From assembly GCA_021297895.1 (NCBI GenBank), contig JAJTHN010000036.1:16390-80389 (forward strand): a DNA stretch of 64,000 nt, written 5' to 3'. A model generated the notes under the pieces. It searched no databases. It was not told where the DNA came from and worked only from the letters and a program-made list of their open reading frames with translations. Within the stretch, counting starts at the first letter, position 1; every line of letters starts with the position of its first letter. The position numbers were made by a program, and so were the translations under genes. Origin of the DNA: Phycisphaeraceae bacterium (GTDB taxonomy: Bacteria; Planctomycetota; Phycisphaerae; Phycisphaerales; UBA1924). Shown in pieces: positions 15,673 through 25,265 of the stretch.

Positions 15673-18012
15673 ATGGCAGGCCTGGAGTCGTTGCGACATC
15701 GGCTGGCTGGCTCACGCGCCGCTCGTTCTTCAATCATGCTTCTGGCTCTCGCCGGCACGCTGGGCGTCGCCCCGGATGCGAACGCGGGCGTGAGCATCTC
15801 CATCAACGTCGGCAGTTCCTGGTCGCGCGGCTGCGGCTGGTATGACACCTTCCCCGTCTGGACCGGCCCGGTGTACCACCGCGGCTGGAATCATGGCTGG
15901 GCCCCCGCTCCGTGCTACTCGTACGTGCCGCCGGCCGTGTGCTTCACGCCCATCTATACCCCGGTCATCATCGCCACGCCCGTGCGTCCGCTCTGGTGGC
16001 ACGATGATGATCTGTGGTGCTCTTCGACATGGGCACCGGTGTACATCACGCGCCCGCGGTGGGGTTGGCGACCGGTCCGTCGCTGGCATCACGCCTGGGA
16101 CGACGCGTACTGCGCACCGGTCCCCGCGGCGGTCGCGATCCTGCAGCCAGCGCCTGTGATCATCACGCGCACCGTCGCATACTCCTCCGCCTTCTCGCCG
16201 TGGGGCACATACACCGAAACGACCTGGTACACACCCCCGGCGATCTATGTCCCGGCCGCGACCTGGTGCGCACCCCGACCGGTGTGCTTCGTCCCGCCCA
16301 TCTACACCCCGCCGAGCTGCTCGCTGTACTCGGGCTGGTCGGTCTCCATCAACATCAACGATCATCGACCGTATCGCCATCGCTTGAGCCACGAGACCGC
16401 ACCGGTCGCCGCGATCCCCGCGGCGGTCGCACCGCTCGCACCACCCGTCGCGGCCATCCCGCCGACGGTGCCGCTCGCGCCGATTCCGACGACACCAACC
16501 GTTGCGGAGAGCCGCCCGCCGACACCATCGCGCGAGATCGCCGCGATCGATCGCTCGAGGCTGGATGGTCGTCGTCCGACGATCGGCGATCGTCCGACCG
16601 CAGACGATCGCCCCGCCGGCACGATCGCCGCCGCACCGATCGGGCCAGCGGCCCCGGTCTCCCCGGACGCGACGCCGTCGCGAACCTGGAACACCGCCAC
16701 GCCCGCCAGCACGCCGAGCATGACCGATGGTCGTCGCCCGAGCGTTGATCGCTGGCCCACGCCCGATCGCACACGCGGGATCGCCGCGAGCGTGCCCGAT
16801 GCGGCGTCGAGCGAGCCGAGCGAGCAAACGCCCGTCAAGCCTTCGCGCACCGTGGCCCGCGCCAACGAGTGGCCCGCCGACACGCGCCGCCCCGCCGTGA
16901 CCCCGGCGCGACCGGCAGTCGCGCAGTCGCCGAGCATCAACGATCGCACGTCGCCGCAAGACCGGGCCATCCCGATCGACCGTACCGACCGCAGTGACCG
17001 TACCGACCGCACTGGCCGCACCGTCACCTCGCGCCCGACCGCGGTGCCAACGCGAGCGGTCACTACGCCGACTCGTCCGCTCGATCAGCCGCCAATGGCC
17101 GATGCGCCGCAGGCGATCAACCCCGACGCCAAGCCTGCACGCATATCGCGTCCTGCCGATCCGATGTCGGGCCCGCGTCTGACCCGCCGCGATGCCCCGG
17201 CACTGCCCGCACGCGAAACACCCGCACGCGAAACGCCCATCGCCACACGCTCGCCCGCGAACACACCCCGCGGCACCGCTCCGGAAGCGCCCATCGACGC
17301 GCCCGCCAAGGCGCCGAGATTCACACCAACGCCGCAGGTCGCGCGTCCCGCGCCCGCCGATGTCCCGATCCGCGGCCTGGAGTCGCCCGGCACCTCGCGC
17401 ACATCGCGCTCGCGATCAATCGATGTGCCCGCCAACACCCGCACCCGCGGCACCGTGCCCGGACCGCAAGCACCCAGCGAGCCCGGCTCGCTCCGTCAGC
17501 CCCCGACAACCCTCGACACACCGCGCGCGCTCGAGCAGCCCTCTCGCTCATCGCGCCCGGCCCCCGCGCCTTCCATCGGCACGGGCCCGAGCTTCACGCG
17601 TCCGGCTCCATCGAATGTGCCCTCTCGTGTGCCTTCGCGCACACCCGCGGCCGCGCCCGAGCCCGTTCCCGCTCTGACACCGCCAACGCCCGCGCCCTCA
17701 CGCGTGATGCCAAGCGAGCCGACCAAGCGCGTTCAGTCCTCTCGCGGCCGGAGCGACCGCCTCGCCGATGATCGCCGCGTGCGGGGCCTGATCGCCACCG
17801 AGCGGGGCATCGCGCCCCCGGGAACGCCGCCGGTCATTCCCGCCGCCAGACCCGCGACACCCTCCACGCGACCCTCACCCCCCCCACCCCCCACGCCTCT
17901 CGCCCCGCCCGCAGCCCCCGCGCCGAGCCGCGTCGCACCGTCACCGGCGCCGGAAAAGTCCGCACCCGCCGCGCCTGCCCCGGCTCCCGCCAAGGGCGGC
18001 GGCGAGGAGTGA
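15673..18012 (+). CDS. Secreted Tyr/Trp-rich then Pro/Thr/Ala/Arg-rich disordered protein
   Basis: 779 residues from the ATG at 15673 (ACGGAG 6 bases upstream). A signal peptide (SIMLLALAGTLGVAPDANA) is followed by ~200 residues rich in Trp, Tyr, Cys and Pro (GWYDTFPVWTGPVYHRGW and similar). The rest is ~570 residues of low complexity dominated by Pro, Ala, Thr, Arg and Ser, with short recurring elements such as DRTDRSDRTDR and PARETPARETP. The sequence is expected to be intrinsically disordered. The strong G/C bias of Pro, Ala and Arg codons makes the frame open, but the SD, signal peptide and continuous 2.3-kb frame support a real gene. Envelope or matrix protein is a guess; no family is recognised. 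Confidence 0.6.
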   Translation: MAGLESLRHRLAGSRAARSSIMLLALAGTLGVAPDANAGVSISINVGSSWSRGCGWYDTFPVWTGPVYHRGWNHGWAPAPCYSYVPPAVCFTPIYTPVIIATPVRPLWWHDDDLWCSSTWAPVYITRPRWGWRPVRRWHHAWDDAYCAPVPAAVAILQPAPVIITRTVAYSSAFSPWGTYTETTWYTPPAIYVPAATWCAPRPVCFVPPIYTPPSCSLYSGWSVSININDHRPYRHRLSHETAPVAAIPAAVAPLAPPVAAIPPTVPLAPIPTTPTVAESRPPTPSREIAAIDRSRLDGRRPTIGDRPTADDRPAGTIAAAPIGPAAPVSPDATPSRTWNTATPASTPSMTDGRRPSVDRWPTPDRTRGIAASVPDAASSEPSEQTPVKPSRTVARANEWPADTRRPAVTPARPAVAQSPSINDRTSPQDRAIPIDRTDRSDRTDRTGRTVTSRPTAVPTRAVTTPTRPLDQPPMADAPQAINPDAKPARISRPADPMSGPRLTRRDAPALPARETPARETPIATRSPANTPRGTAPEAPIDAPAKAPRFTPTPQVARPAPADVPIRGLESPGTSRTSRSRSIDVPANTRTRGTVPGPQAPSEPGSLRQPPTTLDTPRALEQPSRSSRPAPAPSIGTGPSFTRPAPSNVPSRVPSRTPAAAPEPVPALTPPTPAPSRVMPSEPTKRVQSSRGRSDRLADDRRVRGLIATERGIAPPGTPPVIPAARPATPSTRPSPPPPPTPLAPPAAPAPSRVAPSPAPEKSAPAAPAPAPAKGGGEE

Positions 18013-18022
18013 CGCGGCCGCG

Positions 18023-18042
18023 ACCGGTGCTTGCGCACCGGT
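18023..18042. terminator. Perfect 8-bp hairpin after the disordered-protein gene
   Basis: ACCGGTGC-TTGC-GCACCGGT lies 11 bases after the stop codon. There is no T-tract, so intrinsic termination is uncertain; it may be only a transcript-end stabiliser. Confidence 0.3.
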
Positions 18043-18093
18043 TCACCCAGCGCAGATTTACCCGCAAACTCCGCGCGCGTGTACGCTCGCGGC

Positions 18094-18507
18094 ATGATCC
18101 CAATCTGGCTCGCCACACTGCTTCTGCTGGTCGCCTCGAACGTCTTCATGACCTTCGCGTGGTACTACCACCTCAAGCATCAGGGCTGGGCGCTCTGGCA
18201 GGCGATCCTCATCTCGTGGCTCATCGCGTTCGTCGAGTACTGCCTCATGGTCCCCGCCAACCGGATGGGCCACGTCAGCGCCGGCGGCCCGTTCACCGCG
18301 CCGCAACTGAAGATCATTCAGGAAGCCGTCACGCTCACGGTCTTCGGGTTCTTCTCCTGGCTGGTGCTCAAGGAGAAACTCCAGTGGACCGACTACGTCG
18401 CCTTCACGCTCATCTTCGCGGGCGCCGCCGTCGGGCTCTTCGGCAAGCACTTCACGCAGGCCGCGACCGCCACCAGCACCGCCGCGTCGAGCACCGGCGC
18501 GGGTTGA
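18094..18507 (+). CDS. DUF486 / DMT-type small membrane protein
   Basis: 137 residues from the ATG at 18094. Four membrane helices are visible: WLATLLLLVASNVFMTFAWYYHL, AILISWLIAFVEYCLMVPANR, EAVTLTVFGFFSWLVLKE and YVAFTLIFAGAAVGLF. The motifs FAWYYHLK, EYCLMVPANRMGH and QLKIIQE are typical of DUF486 proteins, which belong to the drug/metabolite transporter-like superfamily and have no assigned substrate. The C-terminal ~20 residues are Ala/Thr/Ser-rich. It faces the amidohydrolase gene 31 bases away (convergent). Confidence 0.85.
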   Translation: MIPIWLATLLLLVASNVFMTFAWYYHLKHQGWALWQAILISWLIAFVEYCLMVPANRMGHVSAGGPFTAPQLKIIQEAVTLTVFGFFSWLVLKEKLQWTDYVAFTLIFAGAAVGLFGKHFTQAATATSTAASSTGAG

Positions 18508-18537
18508 GCCGTCGTGCTTCGCTGCTTGTGGAGCCGA

Positions 18538-19911
18538 TCAGCGGGCCGGCGCAGCGCCCGGAGCCTGCCGGCTCTTCTGCTCGTTCTGCTGGCGGTACTT
18601 TTCGCGATATCGCTCGGCGAGGATCGTCTGCTTATTGCTCAGGTCCACCTCGCGCCCGGCGATGAACGCCCGAACTGTTCGCGTCTTGACCTCTAGCACA
18701 TCGCCGTCGGTCAGGATCAGCGTCGCGTCCTTGCCCGGCTCGATCGAGCCCAGCCGGTCCTGCACGCCCAGCAACTGCGCCGGTGCCAGCGTGATCGCCC
18801 GGACCGCGTCCTCCCGCTTCATGCCGTGGGCCACGCAAATCGCCGCGGCGTACGGCAGGTTCCGCTCGTGCGGAGTCTCCTCTCCGCTGGCGATCGCCAC
18901 GGGCACGCCCGCCTCCACCAGCAGCCGCGGGGCATCGAAGCCCTCGGTCACCGGTGAGTCGTCGCGCTTGGGCATGGTCAGCGGGCTGTTGAAGATCACC
19001 CCTGCGCGCGCGTCCTTGATCTGCTCAAGGCAGAGCGGCGCATCGCGCCCGCCCACGATCACCACGCGCACGCCGGCCTTTCTGCTCCAGGCAAGCGCCG
19101 CCAGAATCTGATCCACGTCCTGCGCCTCGATGAACACCGGATTCTCCGCCGGCTTCTCGGCTGTGCCCAGCACGCTCCGCATCGCCTCCCACCGGATATC
19201 CGTCGGCGTCATCGGCTCCGCGTCCTTGCGCGCGATGTACGCCCGCGCCGTTTCGAACGCCTTCTCCACCCGCTCCTGCCCCTGACGGATCCGCTTGAGC
19301 TGCTCCTCCTCGCTCTGATCCATCCACCACGCCCGCACCACCCGCATGAACGGCCACGACACGACCATGCCCGCGTCACGACGGACCGTCATGTCCTCCC
19401 ACGTCCACCCGTCGGCGTGCGTCACGCTCACGCGACCGGCGATCACACCACCCTGCGGGAACACGCCAAAGGCCAGCACGCCGTTGCTCCGGGCCACCGG
19501 CATGAGCCACGAATCCGGGTTCACGCTCACCGCGGCGAAGACCTCCGGCGTCACATCGCCCACCTCGTTGAAGTCCCGCGACGCACGCACCGCGCCCATC
19601 TCCGTCAGGCCCATCTGTGTGTACGCGCTGATCAGCCCCGGATACAGCGTCAGGCCCTTGGCATCGATCACACTTCGCCTCGGGTCCGACGGCAGATCGC
19701 CCGCACCCATCGACGCGATCTTGCCCTGATCCATGATCACCCAGCCCCGATCGATCGGCTCGCGCGACACCGGCACGATGCGCGCATTGACGATCGCCAC
19801 CGCGCCCGCCGGCGCCGGCAGTCGCGGCGTGAGATCCTGCGCGATCGCTCCGCCGGACGCGGCCAGCGCAATCAACCCTACGACCGAGAACACCCTGCTC
19901 GAAACGTTCAT
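18538..19911 (-). CDS. Secreted amidohydrolase-fold protein lacking metal ligands (pseudoenzyme-like)
   Basis: 457 residues with a signal peptide (VFSVVGLIALAASGGAIA). Overall layout follows imidazolonepropionase-like amidohydrolases: an N-terminal beta-sandwich strand set (AIVNARIVPVSREPIDRGWVIM), a TIM-barrel core, and the C-terminal metallo-hydrolase closing motif (RLGSIEPGKDATLILTDGDVLEV). The first metal-binding motif, normally DxHxH after the PGLI strand, reads YPGLISAYTQ, so both His are gone. The strand that should carry another His ends VVIVGGRDA, with Gly instead. It lies 45 bases downstream of a large amidohydrolase gene on the same strand and is probably cotranscribed. A catalytically dead partner or a divergent non-metal enzyme are both possible. 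Confidence 0.75.
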   Translation of the reverse strand: MNVSSRVFSVVGLIALAASGGAIAQDLTPRLPAPAGAVAIVNARIVPVSREPIDRGWVIMDQGKIASMGAGDLPSDPRRSVIDAKGLTLYPGLISAYTQMGLTEMGAVRASRDFNEVGDVTPEVFAAVSVNPDSWLMPVARSNGVLAFGVFPQGGVIAGRVSVTHADGWTWEDMTVRRDAGMVVSWPFMRVVRAWWMDQSEEEQLKRIRQGQERVEKAFETARAYIARKDAEPMTPTDIRWEAMRSVLGTAEKPAENPVFIEAQDVDQILAALAWSRKAGVRVVIVGGRDAPLCLEQIKDARAGVIFNSPLTMPKRDDSPVTEGFDAPRLLVEAGVPVAIASGEETPHERNLPYAAAICVAHGMKREDAVRAITLAPAQLLGVQDRLGSIEPGKDATLILTDGDVLEVKTRTVRAFIAGREVDLSNKQTILAERYREKYRQQNEQKSRQAPGAAPAR

Positions 19912-19956
19912 GCATGATCCGATCCGGCGCGCACGCCGATGAAGGTCACCGATCTC

Positions 19957-22900
19957 TCACCGTCCCATGTGCTCGTCGCAGCCGCAGACCCCGGCCCGAT
20001 GATCCGCCGGGTTGATCCCGCGACGCATCATGTCCAGGAACAGTTCACGCCGCAGCCGCGTCGAGTCATCGACCATCGCCGCGATGAGTCCCCGCCGATC
20101 GCCCGTCCGCGGCGGCTTGTCCGACGGCGTATCCACCACTTCCTTCTTGACGGTCTCGCCTGCCCTATCGGGCGTCTTTGCTCCACCGGCTTCGCCGGCC
20201 TTGTCGCCCTTGTCGGTCTTCTGGCCGTCCTTGGGCTTCTTGTCACCGGCCAGCAGACGCTGAACGATCCGCGCTCGCTCTCGCGCGTTCTGCTCACGCA
20301 ACTCCTTGTCCTTCTCCAGCGAGAACAGAAGCCTGCCATCGACGAACGTCGCCTCGCATCGGCTCGTGCTGCTCAGGGGCGAGCCTGACCAGATCACCAC
20401 ATCCGCGTCCTTGCCCGTTTCCAGCGACCCAACGCGCGACTCGACTCTCAGCTGCTTCGCGGGGTTGAGCGTCACGAACTTGAGCGCCTCTTCCTCGCTG
20501 ACGCTGAACGTGCCATCCTTCTGCCAGCTGTACTTGTGGGCCTTGGCCGCCTCCACGTGCATCCGCCGCGCCAGTTCGTCGCTGTCGCTGTTGTACGACA
20601 CCACCACACCCTGCTCGTGCATGATCGGCCCGGCGTACGGAATCCCGTCCTGCACCTCGACCTTGAAGCCCCACCAGTCGCTGAACAGCGATGCGCCGAT
20701 CGCCTGCTGCCTGACGAACTCCGCGACCTTGTACCCCTCGAGGTTGTGCTGATACGTCCCGATCCGAATGCCGAACTCCGCGCAGAGCTGCGCGAGCATC
20801 TGCACCTCATCCTGACGATAACTGTGGCAGTGAATCAGCCGCGTGCCCGCGAGAATCTCCGCCATCGCCTCCAGTTCCAGGTCGCGCCGCGGCGGCACGC
20901 CCTGACGCCCGCCATCCTCGAACCGCTTCCACATCGCGGCGTATTCGCGCCCGGCGACAAAGCGATCCCGAATGATCGCCTCGACACCCATGCGCGTCTG
21001 CGGATACCGCGTGACGTTCCGGTCGCCCCAGTTGCTCTGCTTGGGGTTCTCGCCCAGCGCGAACTTCACGCCGGGCTTCGCGGCCTCCATGTGCATGTCA
21101 TCCGGCCGCACCGCGCCCCAGCGGACTTTGTTCGTCTGGCTCTGCCCGCCGATCGCGTTGGCCGAGCCGTGCAGGTTGTTCACGCTCGTCACGCCGCCGG
21201 CCAACTGGCGGTACCAGTTGATCGCATCGGGATTGGTCACATCCGCGATCCGAACCTCGCACGTGACCGCCTGCCCGGACTCGTTCACGCCCTTGCTGAT
21301 CCCGGTGTGGCTGTGGCAATCGATGATCCCCGGCGTGACATGCTTGCCCTGCGCATCGATCACCCGATACTCGCTCCCGAACCGCGGCATGCTCGCACCC
21401 GGGCCGACATACGCGATCACGCCGTCGCTCAAAAGCACCGCGCCATCGCGGATGATCCCCGCGGGGCCGCTGGTCCAGACCGTCGCGTTGATGATCGCCA
21501 CACGCTCGGCCTTCGGATACTCCTTGATCGCATACGCGCCCAGCGGCAGACCCGGAAGCACTTCGGCGACCTGCGGCTTGACTTCATCGTCTTCCTTCTC
21601 CGCCGCCCGTGCGCGCGCCCGCAGCACCGACTCGCGCTTGGTCGGCGTCGCCCCCTCCACCCCCGCCGCCGCCGGCTCCTCCCACGTCTCGCGGATCACC
21701 AGCACATCCCCCTCGCGCAGCACCACCGCGCTGCGCCGCGGCGCTCCCTCGACCGCGCGCTCGAACGAACCGGCATTCGGCTCGCCCTTGGGCGAGACGC
21801 GCACCTTCTCGCCCTTGCTCTCGCTCTTCTTGCCCTCAGCGTCCTCGCTGACCAGCGTCACGCCGTCCCGCGTCACGATGATCGTCGTTCCCGCCTTCTC
21901 CTCCGGGTTGATCGCGACACCATCGCGCTCGAACACCCGCCACGTTCCGACCAGCCCCGAGGCGGGCCGACGGACACCCGACACGGCCGCACGCTGGCCA
22001 TCGGCCCGGACGATCATCCCGCGCAGCGTCGCCGCCGTCGTGTCGAAGGTCACCAGACCGGTCAGCGTGAACACTCCCGGCTGCGCCTCGTCGAGTTTCT
22101 CGTGATCGAACGCCAGCGACAGCCGCGTGCCCAGCACGCTCACCTCGGTCGCCTTGACCTGCTTCTCGCCGCGCGTCACGGTGATCGCGTTGCCCTCATC
22201 GACGATCAGCAGTCGCTCGGCCTCCGGCGCACCGGCCACCGTCAGGTCCCACGTTCCCTCCAGTTTCGTCGGCGCGGGCGTCACCTCATGCCGAAGCCCA
22301 TCGATCCAGGTCTCGCGGACCTTCGTCTTCTTCTCGAGCATCGGCCCGTCGTACACCACAAAGCTCGCCCGCTTGCCCGCGTCGAGCGTGCCCAGTTGAT
22401 CCTCCACCCCCAGCAGCCGCGCCGGCTCAACGGTCAGGCTCGCCAGCGCCTGTTCGTTCGTCAGCCCGTGCCGGATCGCCGTGCGGAGCCGATCCGGGAA
22501 CTGCCCGCGATCCTTGATCTTCGATGTCGTGATCGCGAACGACACCCCCGCCTGCGCAAGCCGCCGCGCGTTTGTCGGCGACTGCTCCCACATCATCAAC
22601 TCGCGCAGGTCCACCGCCTCGGCATCTCCAAGGCTCGCCACCCGCGGCTTCTCGACGTAGTTCAACGGCACAACCAGCCCGATCCCCTTCCCACCCGCGT
22701 GCGCCTCGCTGATCGCCTCCAGGCGACGAAAGTCCGTCCCGCCCGTCACCACCACCGCCGGACGCGCAAACTCCCGCGCGATCTTCGCCGCACGCAGAAC
22801 CTCCAGTTCATCCTCGACCGTGAACATCAGGCCCGCAACGCTCCCGTCGCGCTTGCCCAGAGGCGCCAGCGCGTTGACCCCGAGGTCCACCGTCGTTCGC

Positions 22901-23679
22901 GCCGCATCCACCGCGCCGCCGGCACCGAGCCCGGCGACATAATCCGCATCGCTCAGCGTCTGGCGGATCAGCGCGATCGCCCCCATCTGCGAATCCGGAT
23001 ACCCGCCCCATCGCGAAACATCGCCATCGCCCCCGACCGTCTCGAACGCCACCGTCTGCATCCCCGAGGCCTTGTACACCGCGGGCTTGCGCTCGCTCGA
23101 ATCCTCCGACTCCTGCGCCAGGCTCACCACCGCCGACGACCCGCGGAACACGCCACCCTTCGGCACGATCCCCGCCGCGACAAACCCCATTCCGCGCAAC
23201 TGTCTGGCCGTGCCCTCATCTACACCCCGTCCGTCGGTCGCGTTGCGTTGCGGCATGACCCGTGCGCTCCAGTGCGCACCGGCGCGCTCGCCATCAACAC
23301 GCGGCGACTCAACCTCCAAATATGCCTCGATCAACCCCGGATAAATGTGCAGCCCCGCAGCGTCGCGCGTCAGCGCCCCGGCGGGCACCGGCGTGCTTGC
23401 CGAAGGCCCCACGGCCACGATCACGCCGTCGCGCACGACCAATGTCGCATTCTCGATGACGAGTCCGGGCCCGACATGCACCGTCGCGTTGACCAGCGCC
23501 TCAAACCCGCGTCGCTCGGCTCCCGGGCGGTTCGCCGGCGGCAACAGCGGATCGGGCCGAACCTCCGGCTCCTGAGCGAACGCCGCACCCGGCCAGCCCA
23601 GCCCGCCCGCACCAAGAACCACCGCCGCGGCGAGAATCCGGAGCACCCCCGCGCTCACGCACACATCTGCATTCATCAT
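19957..23679 (-). CDS. Secreted tandem amidohydrolase: inactive-looking N module plus metal-binding C module
   Basis: 1240 residues, about three times a normal amidohydrolase, from the ATG at 23679 with a signal peptide (VLRILAAAVVLGAGGLGWPGAAFA). The N-terminal ~440 residues are one amidohydrolase module ending DQLGTLDAGKRASFVVYDGP. Its first ligand motif reads YPGLIEAYLEVE and a later ligand strand reads VVVTGGTD, so ligands are lost. A ~250-residue beta-rich linker follows (TWDLTVAGAPEAERLLIVDE). The second module, from about residue 740, has the intact TPGIIDCHSHTG, then LIHCHSYRQDEV, TYQHNLEG and YNSDSDEL, consistent with two metal sites. It ends VGSLETGKDADVVIWSGSP plus a Lys/Asp-rich tail. 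Its substrate is unknown; extracellular peptide or amide hydrolysis is likely from the family. Confidence 0.82.
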   Translation of the reverse strand: MMNADVCVSAGVLRILAAAVVLGAGGLGWPGAAFAQEPEVRPDPLLPPANRPGAERRGFEALVNATVHVGPGLVIENATLVVRDGVIVAVGPSASTPVPAGALTRDAAGLHIYPGLIEAYLEVESPRVDGERAGAHWSARVMPQRNATDGRGVDEGTARQLRGMGFVAAGIVPKGGVFRGSSAVVSLAQESEDSSERKPAVYKASGMQTVAFETVGGDGDVSRWGGYPDSQMGAIALIRQTLSDADYVAGLGAGGAVDAARTTVDLGVNALAPLGKRDGSVAGLMFTVEDELEVLRAAKIAREFARPAVVVTGGTDFRRLEAISEAHAGGKGIGLVVPLNYVEKPRVASLGDAEAVDLRELMMWEQSPTNARRLAQAGVSFAITTSKIKDRGQFPDRLRTAIRHGLTNEQALASLTVEPARLLGVEDQLGTLDAGKRASFVVYDGPMLEKKTKVRETWIDGLRHEVTPAPTKLEGTWDLTVAGAPEAERLLIVDEGNAITVTRGEKQVKATEVSVLGTRLSLAFDHEKLDEAQPGVFTLTGLVTFDTTAATLRGMIVRADGQRAAVSGVRRPASGLVGTWRVFERDGVAINPEEKAGTTIIVTRDGVTLVSEDAEGKKSESKGEKVRVSPKGEPNAGSFERAVEGAPRRSAVVLREGDVLVIRETWEEPAAAGVEGATPTKRESVLRARARAAEKEDDEVKPQVAEVLPGLPLGAYAIKEYPKAERVAIINATVWTSGPAGIIRDGAVLLSDGVIAYVGPGASMPRFGSEYRVIDAQGKHVTPGIIDCHSHTGISKGVNESGQAVTCEVRIADVTNPDAINWYRQLAGGVTSVNNLHGSANAIGGQSQTNKVRWGAVRPDDMHMEAAKPGVKFALGENPKQSNWGDRNVTRYPQTRMGVEAIIRDRFVAGREYAAMWKRFEDGGRQGVPPRRDLELEAMAEILAGTRLIHCHSYRQDEVQMLAQLCAEFGIRIGTYQHNLEGYKVAEFVRQQAIGASLFSDWWGFKVEVQDGIPYAGPIMHEQGVVVSYNSDSDELARRMHVEAAKAHKYSWQKDGTFSVSEEEALKFVTLNPAKQLRVESRVGSLETGKDADVVIWSGSPLSSTSRCEATFVDGRLLFSLEKDKELREQNARERARIVQRLLAGDKKPKDGQKTDKGDKAGEAGGAKTPDRAGETVKKEVVDTPSDKPPRTGDRRGLIAAMVDDSTRLRRELFLDMMRRGINPADHRAGVCGCDEHMGR

Positions 23680-23929
23680 GTTCCCGAGCCTACAGACTCT
23701 CGACCCATCCGACCATCCCCCTACATCGGGCCCCCCGGTGCTCATCCCCGCCTCGCGGCACCCGCACCCCCGGCCAACAGATCGCACCAATCAGGGCCCC
23801 TGAATTCAGCACCGGGCTCTCCACCCGCTGCCCACGATCCCGGCCGTGATCCCGCAGCCCCGCCAGCGCAGCGGATATGCTGATCCTGCTGTCTTGAACA
23901 CTCTCGCTCGATCACGGAGACGCTCGCTC

Positions 23930-25138
23930 ATGCCATCCAAACTCATCGAAGGCGCCGCCATCATCGGTCAATCCGGTGGCCCCACCGCCGTCATCAACCA
24001 GTCCCTCGTCGGCGTCGTCGAGGGCCTCAAGGGCAAACTGCCGGTCAAGAAGATCTACGGCATGCGCCACGGCGTCGACGGTCTGATCAAGGGCTTGCCC
24101 CTTGTCGACCTGACCAGCCTCAGCCAGGACACCCTTGAGCGCATCGCCAAGACCCCAAGCGCCGCGCTGGGCTCCAGCCGCGCCAAGCCCACCGAGGCCG
24201 ACGGCCCCAAGATCTTCGAGGCCTGCAGGGCCAACGACATCCGCTACTTCTTCTACATCGGCGGCAACGACTCTTCCGACACCTGCCGAATCGTCCATGA
24301 CCTGGGCCTCAAGCACAACTACGAACTCCGCTGCTTCCACGTGCCCAAGACCGTCGACAACGACCTGATGGGCAACGACCACACCCCGGGCTATGCCAGC
24401 GCCGCCCGCTACGTCGCCATGGCCTTCATGAGCGACGACCGCGACAACGCCAGCCTTCCCGGCATCAAGATCAACGTGATCATGGGTCGCCACGCCGGCT
24501 TCCTCACCGCGGCCAGCGCACTGGCCCGCCGCGAAGACGGCGACGGCCCGCACCTGATCTACCTCCCCGAAGTCCCCTTCGACACCGACAAGTTCATCGA
24601 CGACATCCGCGCCGTGGTCGCCAAGCACAACCGCTGCCAGATCGCCGTCAGCGAAGGCATCAAGGACAAAGACGGTGTCGAAATCGGCGCCAAACTCATC
24701 GCCGGCGACAAGGACGCGCACGGCAACGTCCAACTCTCAGGCTCCGGCGCGCTGGGCGACATGCTCGCCAACCTCGTCAAGGACAAGCTCAAGAGCCCCA
24801 GCGGCAAGCCGCCGCGCGTCCGCGCCGACACGCTCGGATACCTCCAGCGATGCTGGCCCGAGCCCAGCTCCGTCGATGCCCACGAGGCGCGGCAGGTCGG
24901 CATCAAGGCCGCTCAGGAAGCCATGACCGGTGCCCAGTCCGGCTCGGTCGCCATCATCCGGATGAGCAACCACCCCTATCGCATCGAGAAGCGGCTCATT
25001 CCCCTGACCGATGTCGCCGCCAAGACCCGTCACCTTCCGCCCGAGTACATCAAGGGCCACGCCGACGTTTCGCCCGCGTTCATCGAGTACGCCCGCCCGC
25101 TCGTCGGCGAACTGCCCCAGATGGCCAAACTGATCTGA
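23930..25138 (+). CDS. Diphosphate-dependent 6-phosphofructokinase
   Basis: Converts fructose 6-phosphate and PPi to fructose 1,6-bisphosphate, reversibly, in glycolysis/gluconeogenesis. 402 residues from the ATG at 23930 (GGAG 10 bases upstream). N-terminal GQSGGPTAVINQSL binds phosphate. The motif GGNDSSDT places Asn-Asp where ATP-dependent enzymes have the ATP-selecting Gly-Asp-Gly, which fits the PPi-type enzymes. PKTVDND carries the catalytic base, and MGRHAGFLTAAS and the C-terminal RADTLGYLQR match the family. PPi-PFK is common in planctomycetes. Divergent from the amidohydrolase gene; no operon partner. Confidence 0.93.
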   Translation: MPSKLIEGAAIIGQSGGPTAVINQSLVGVVEGLKGKLPVKKIYGMRHGVDGLIKGLPLVDLTSLSQDTLERIAKTPSAALGSSRAKPTEADGPKIFEACRANDIRYFFYIGGNDSSDTCRIVHDLGLKHNYELRCFHVPKTVDNDLMGNDHTPGYASAARYVAMAFMSDDRDNASLPGIKINVIMGRHAGFLTAASALARREDGDGPHLIYLPEVPFDTDKFIDDIRAVVAKHNRCQIAVSEGIKDKDGVEIGAKLIAGDKDAHGNVQLSGSGALGDMLANLVKDKLKSPSGKPPRVRADTLGYLQRCWPEPSSVDAHEARQVGIKAAQEAMTGAQSGSVAIIRMSNHPYRIEKRLIPLTDVAAKTRHLPPEYIKGHADVSPAFIEYARPLVGELPQMAKLI

Positions 25139-25188
25139 TCCCCGCGGCGCAACCCTGGCGCACGATCCCACCCCGACCCTTCTTCCCC

Positions 25189-25217
25189 AACGACCCTCGC
25201 GAGCCGCGAGGGTCGTT
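25189..25217. terminator. 13-bp hairpin between convergent genes
   Basis: AACGACCCTCGCG-AGC-CGCGAGGGTCGTT, a perfect 13-bp stem, lies 51 bases after the phosphofructokinase stop and 48 bases before the end of the FlgI-like gene. T-rich sequence is short on the plus strand (TTGTCCATT), so it may be a bidirectional but weak intrinsic terminator. Confidence 0.6.
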
Positions 25218-25265
25218 GTCCATTCGCGCAGCGCCTTTTCCGGCCTCAGGTCGAGTGGCCAGTGC

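Noticed and set aside
20536..23883. 1115-codon plus-strand frame across the amidohydrolase gene
   Set aside because: Composition is Arg/His/Pro-rich without any domain, and the minus strand encodes clear amidohydrolase modules with a signal peptide.
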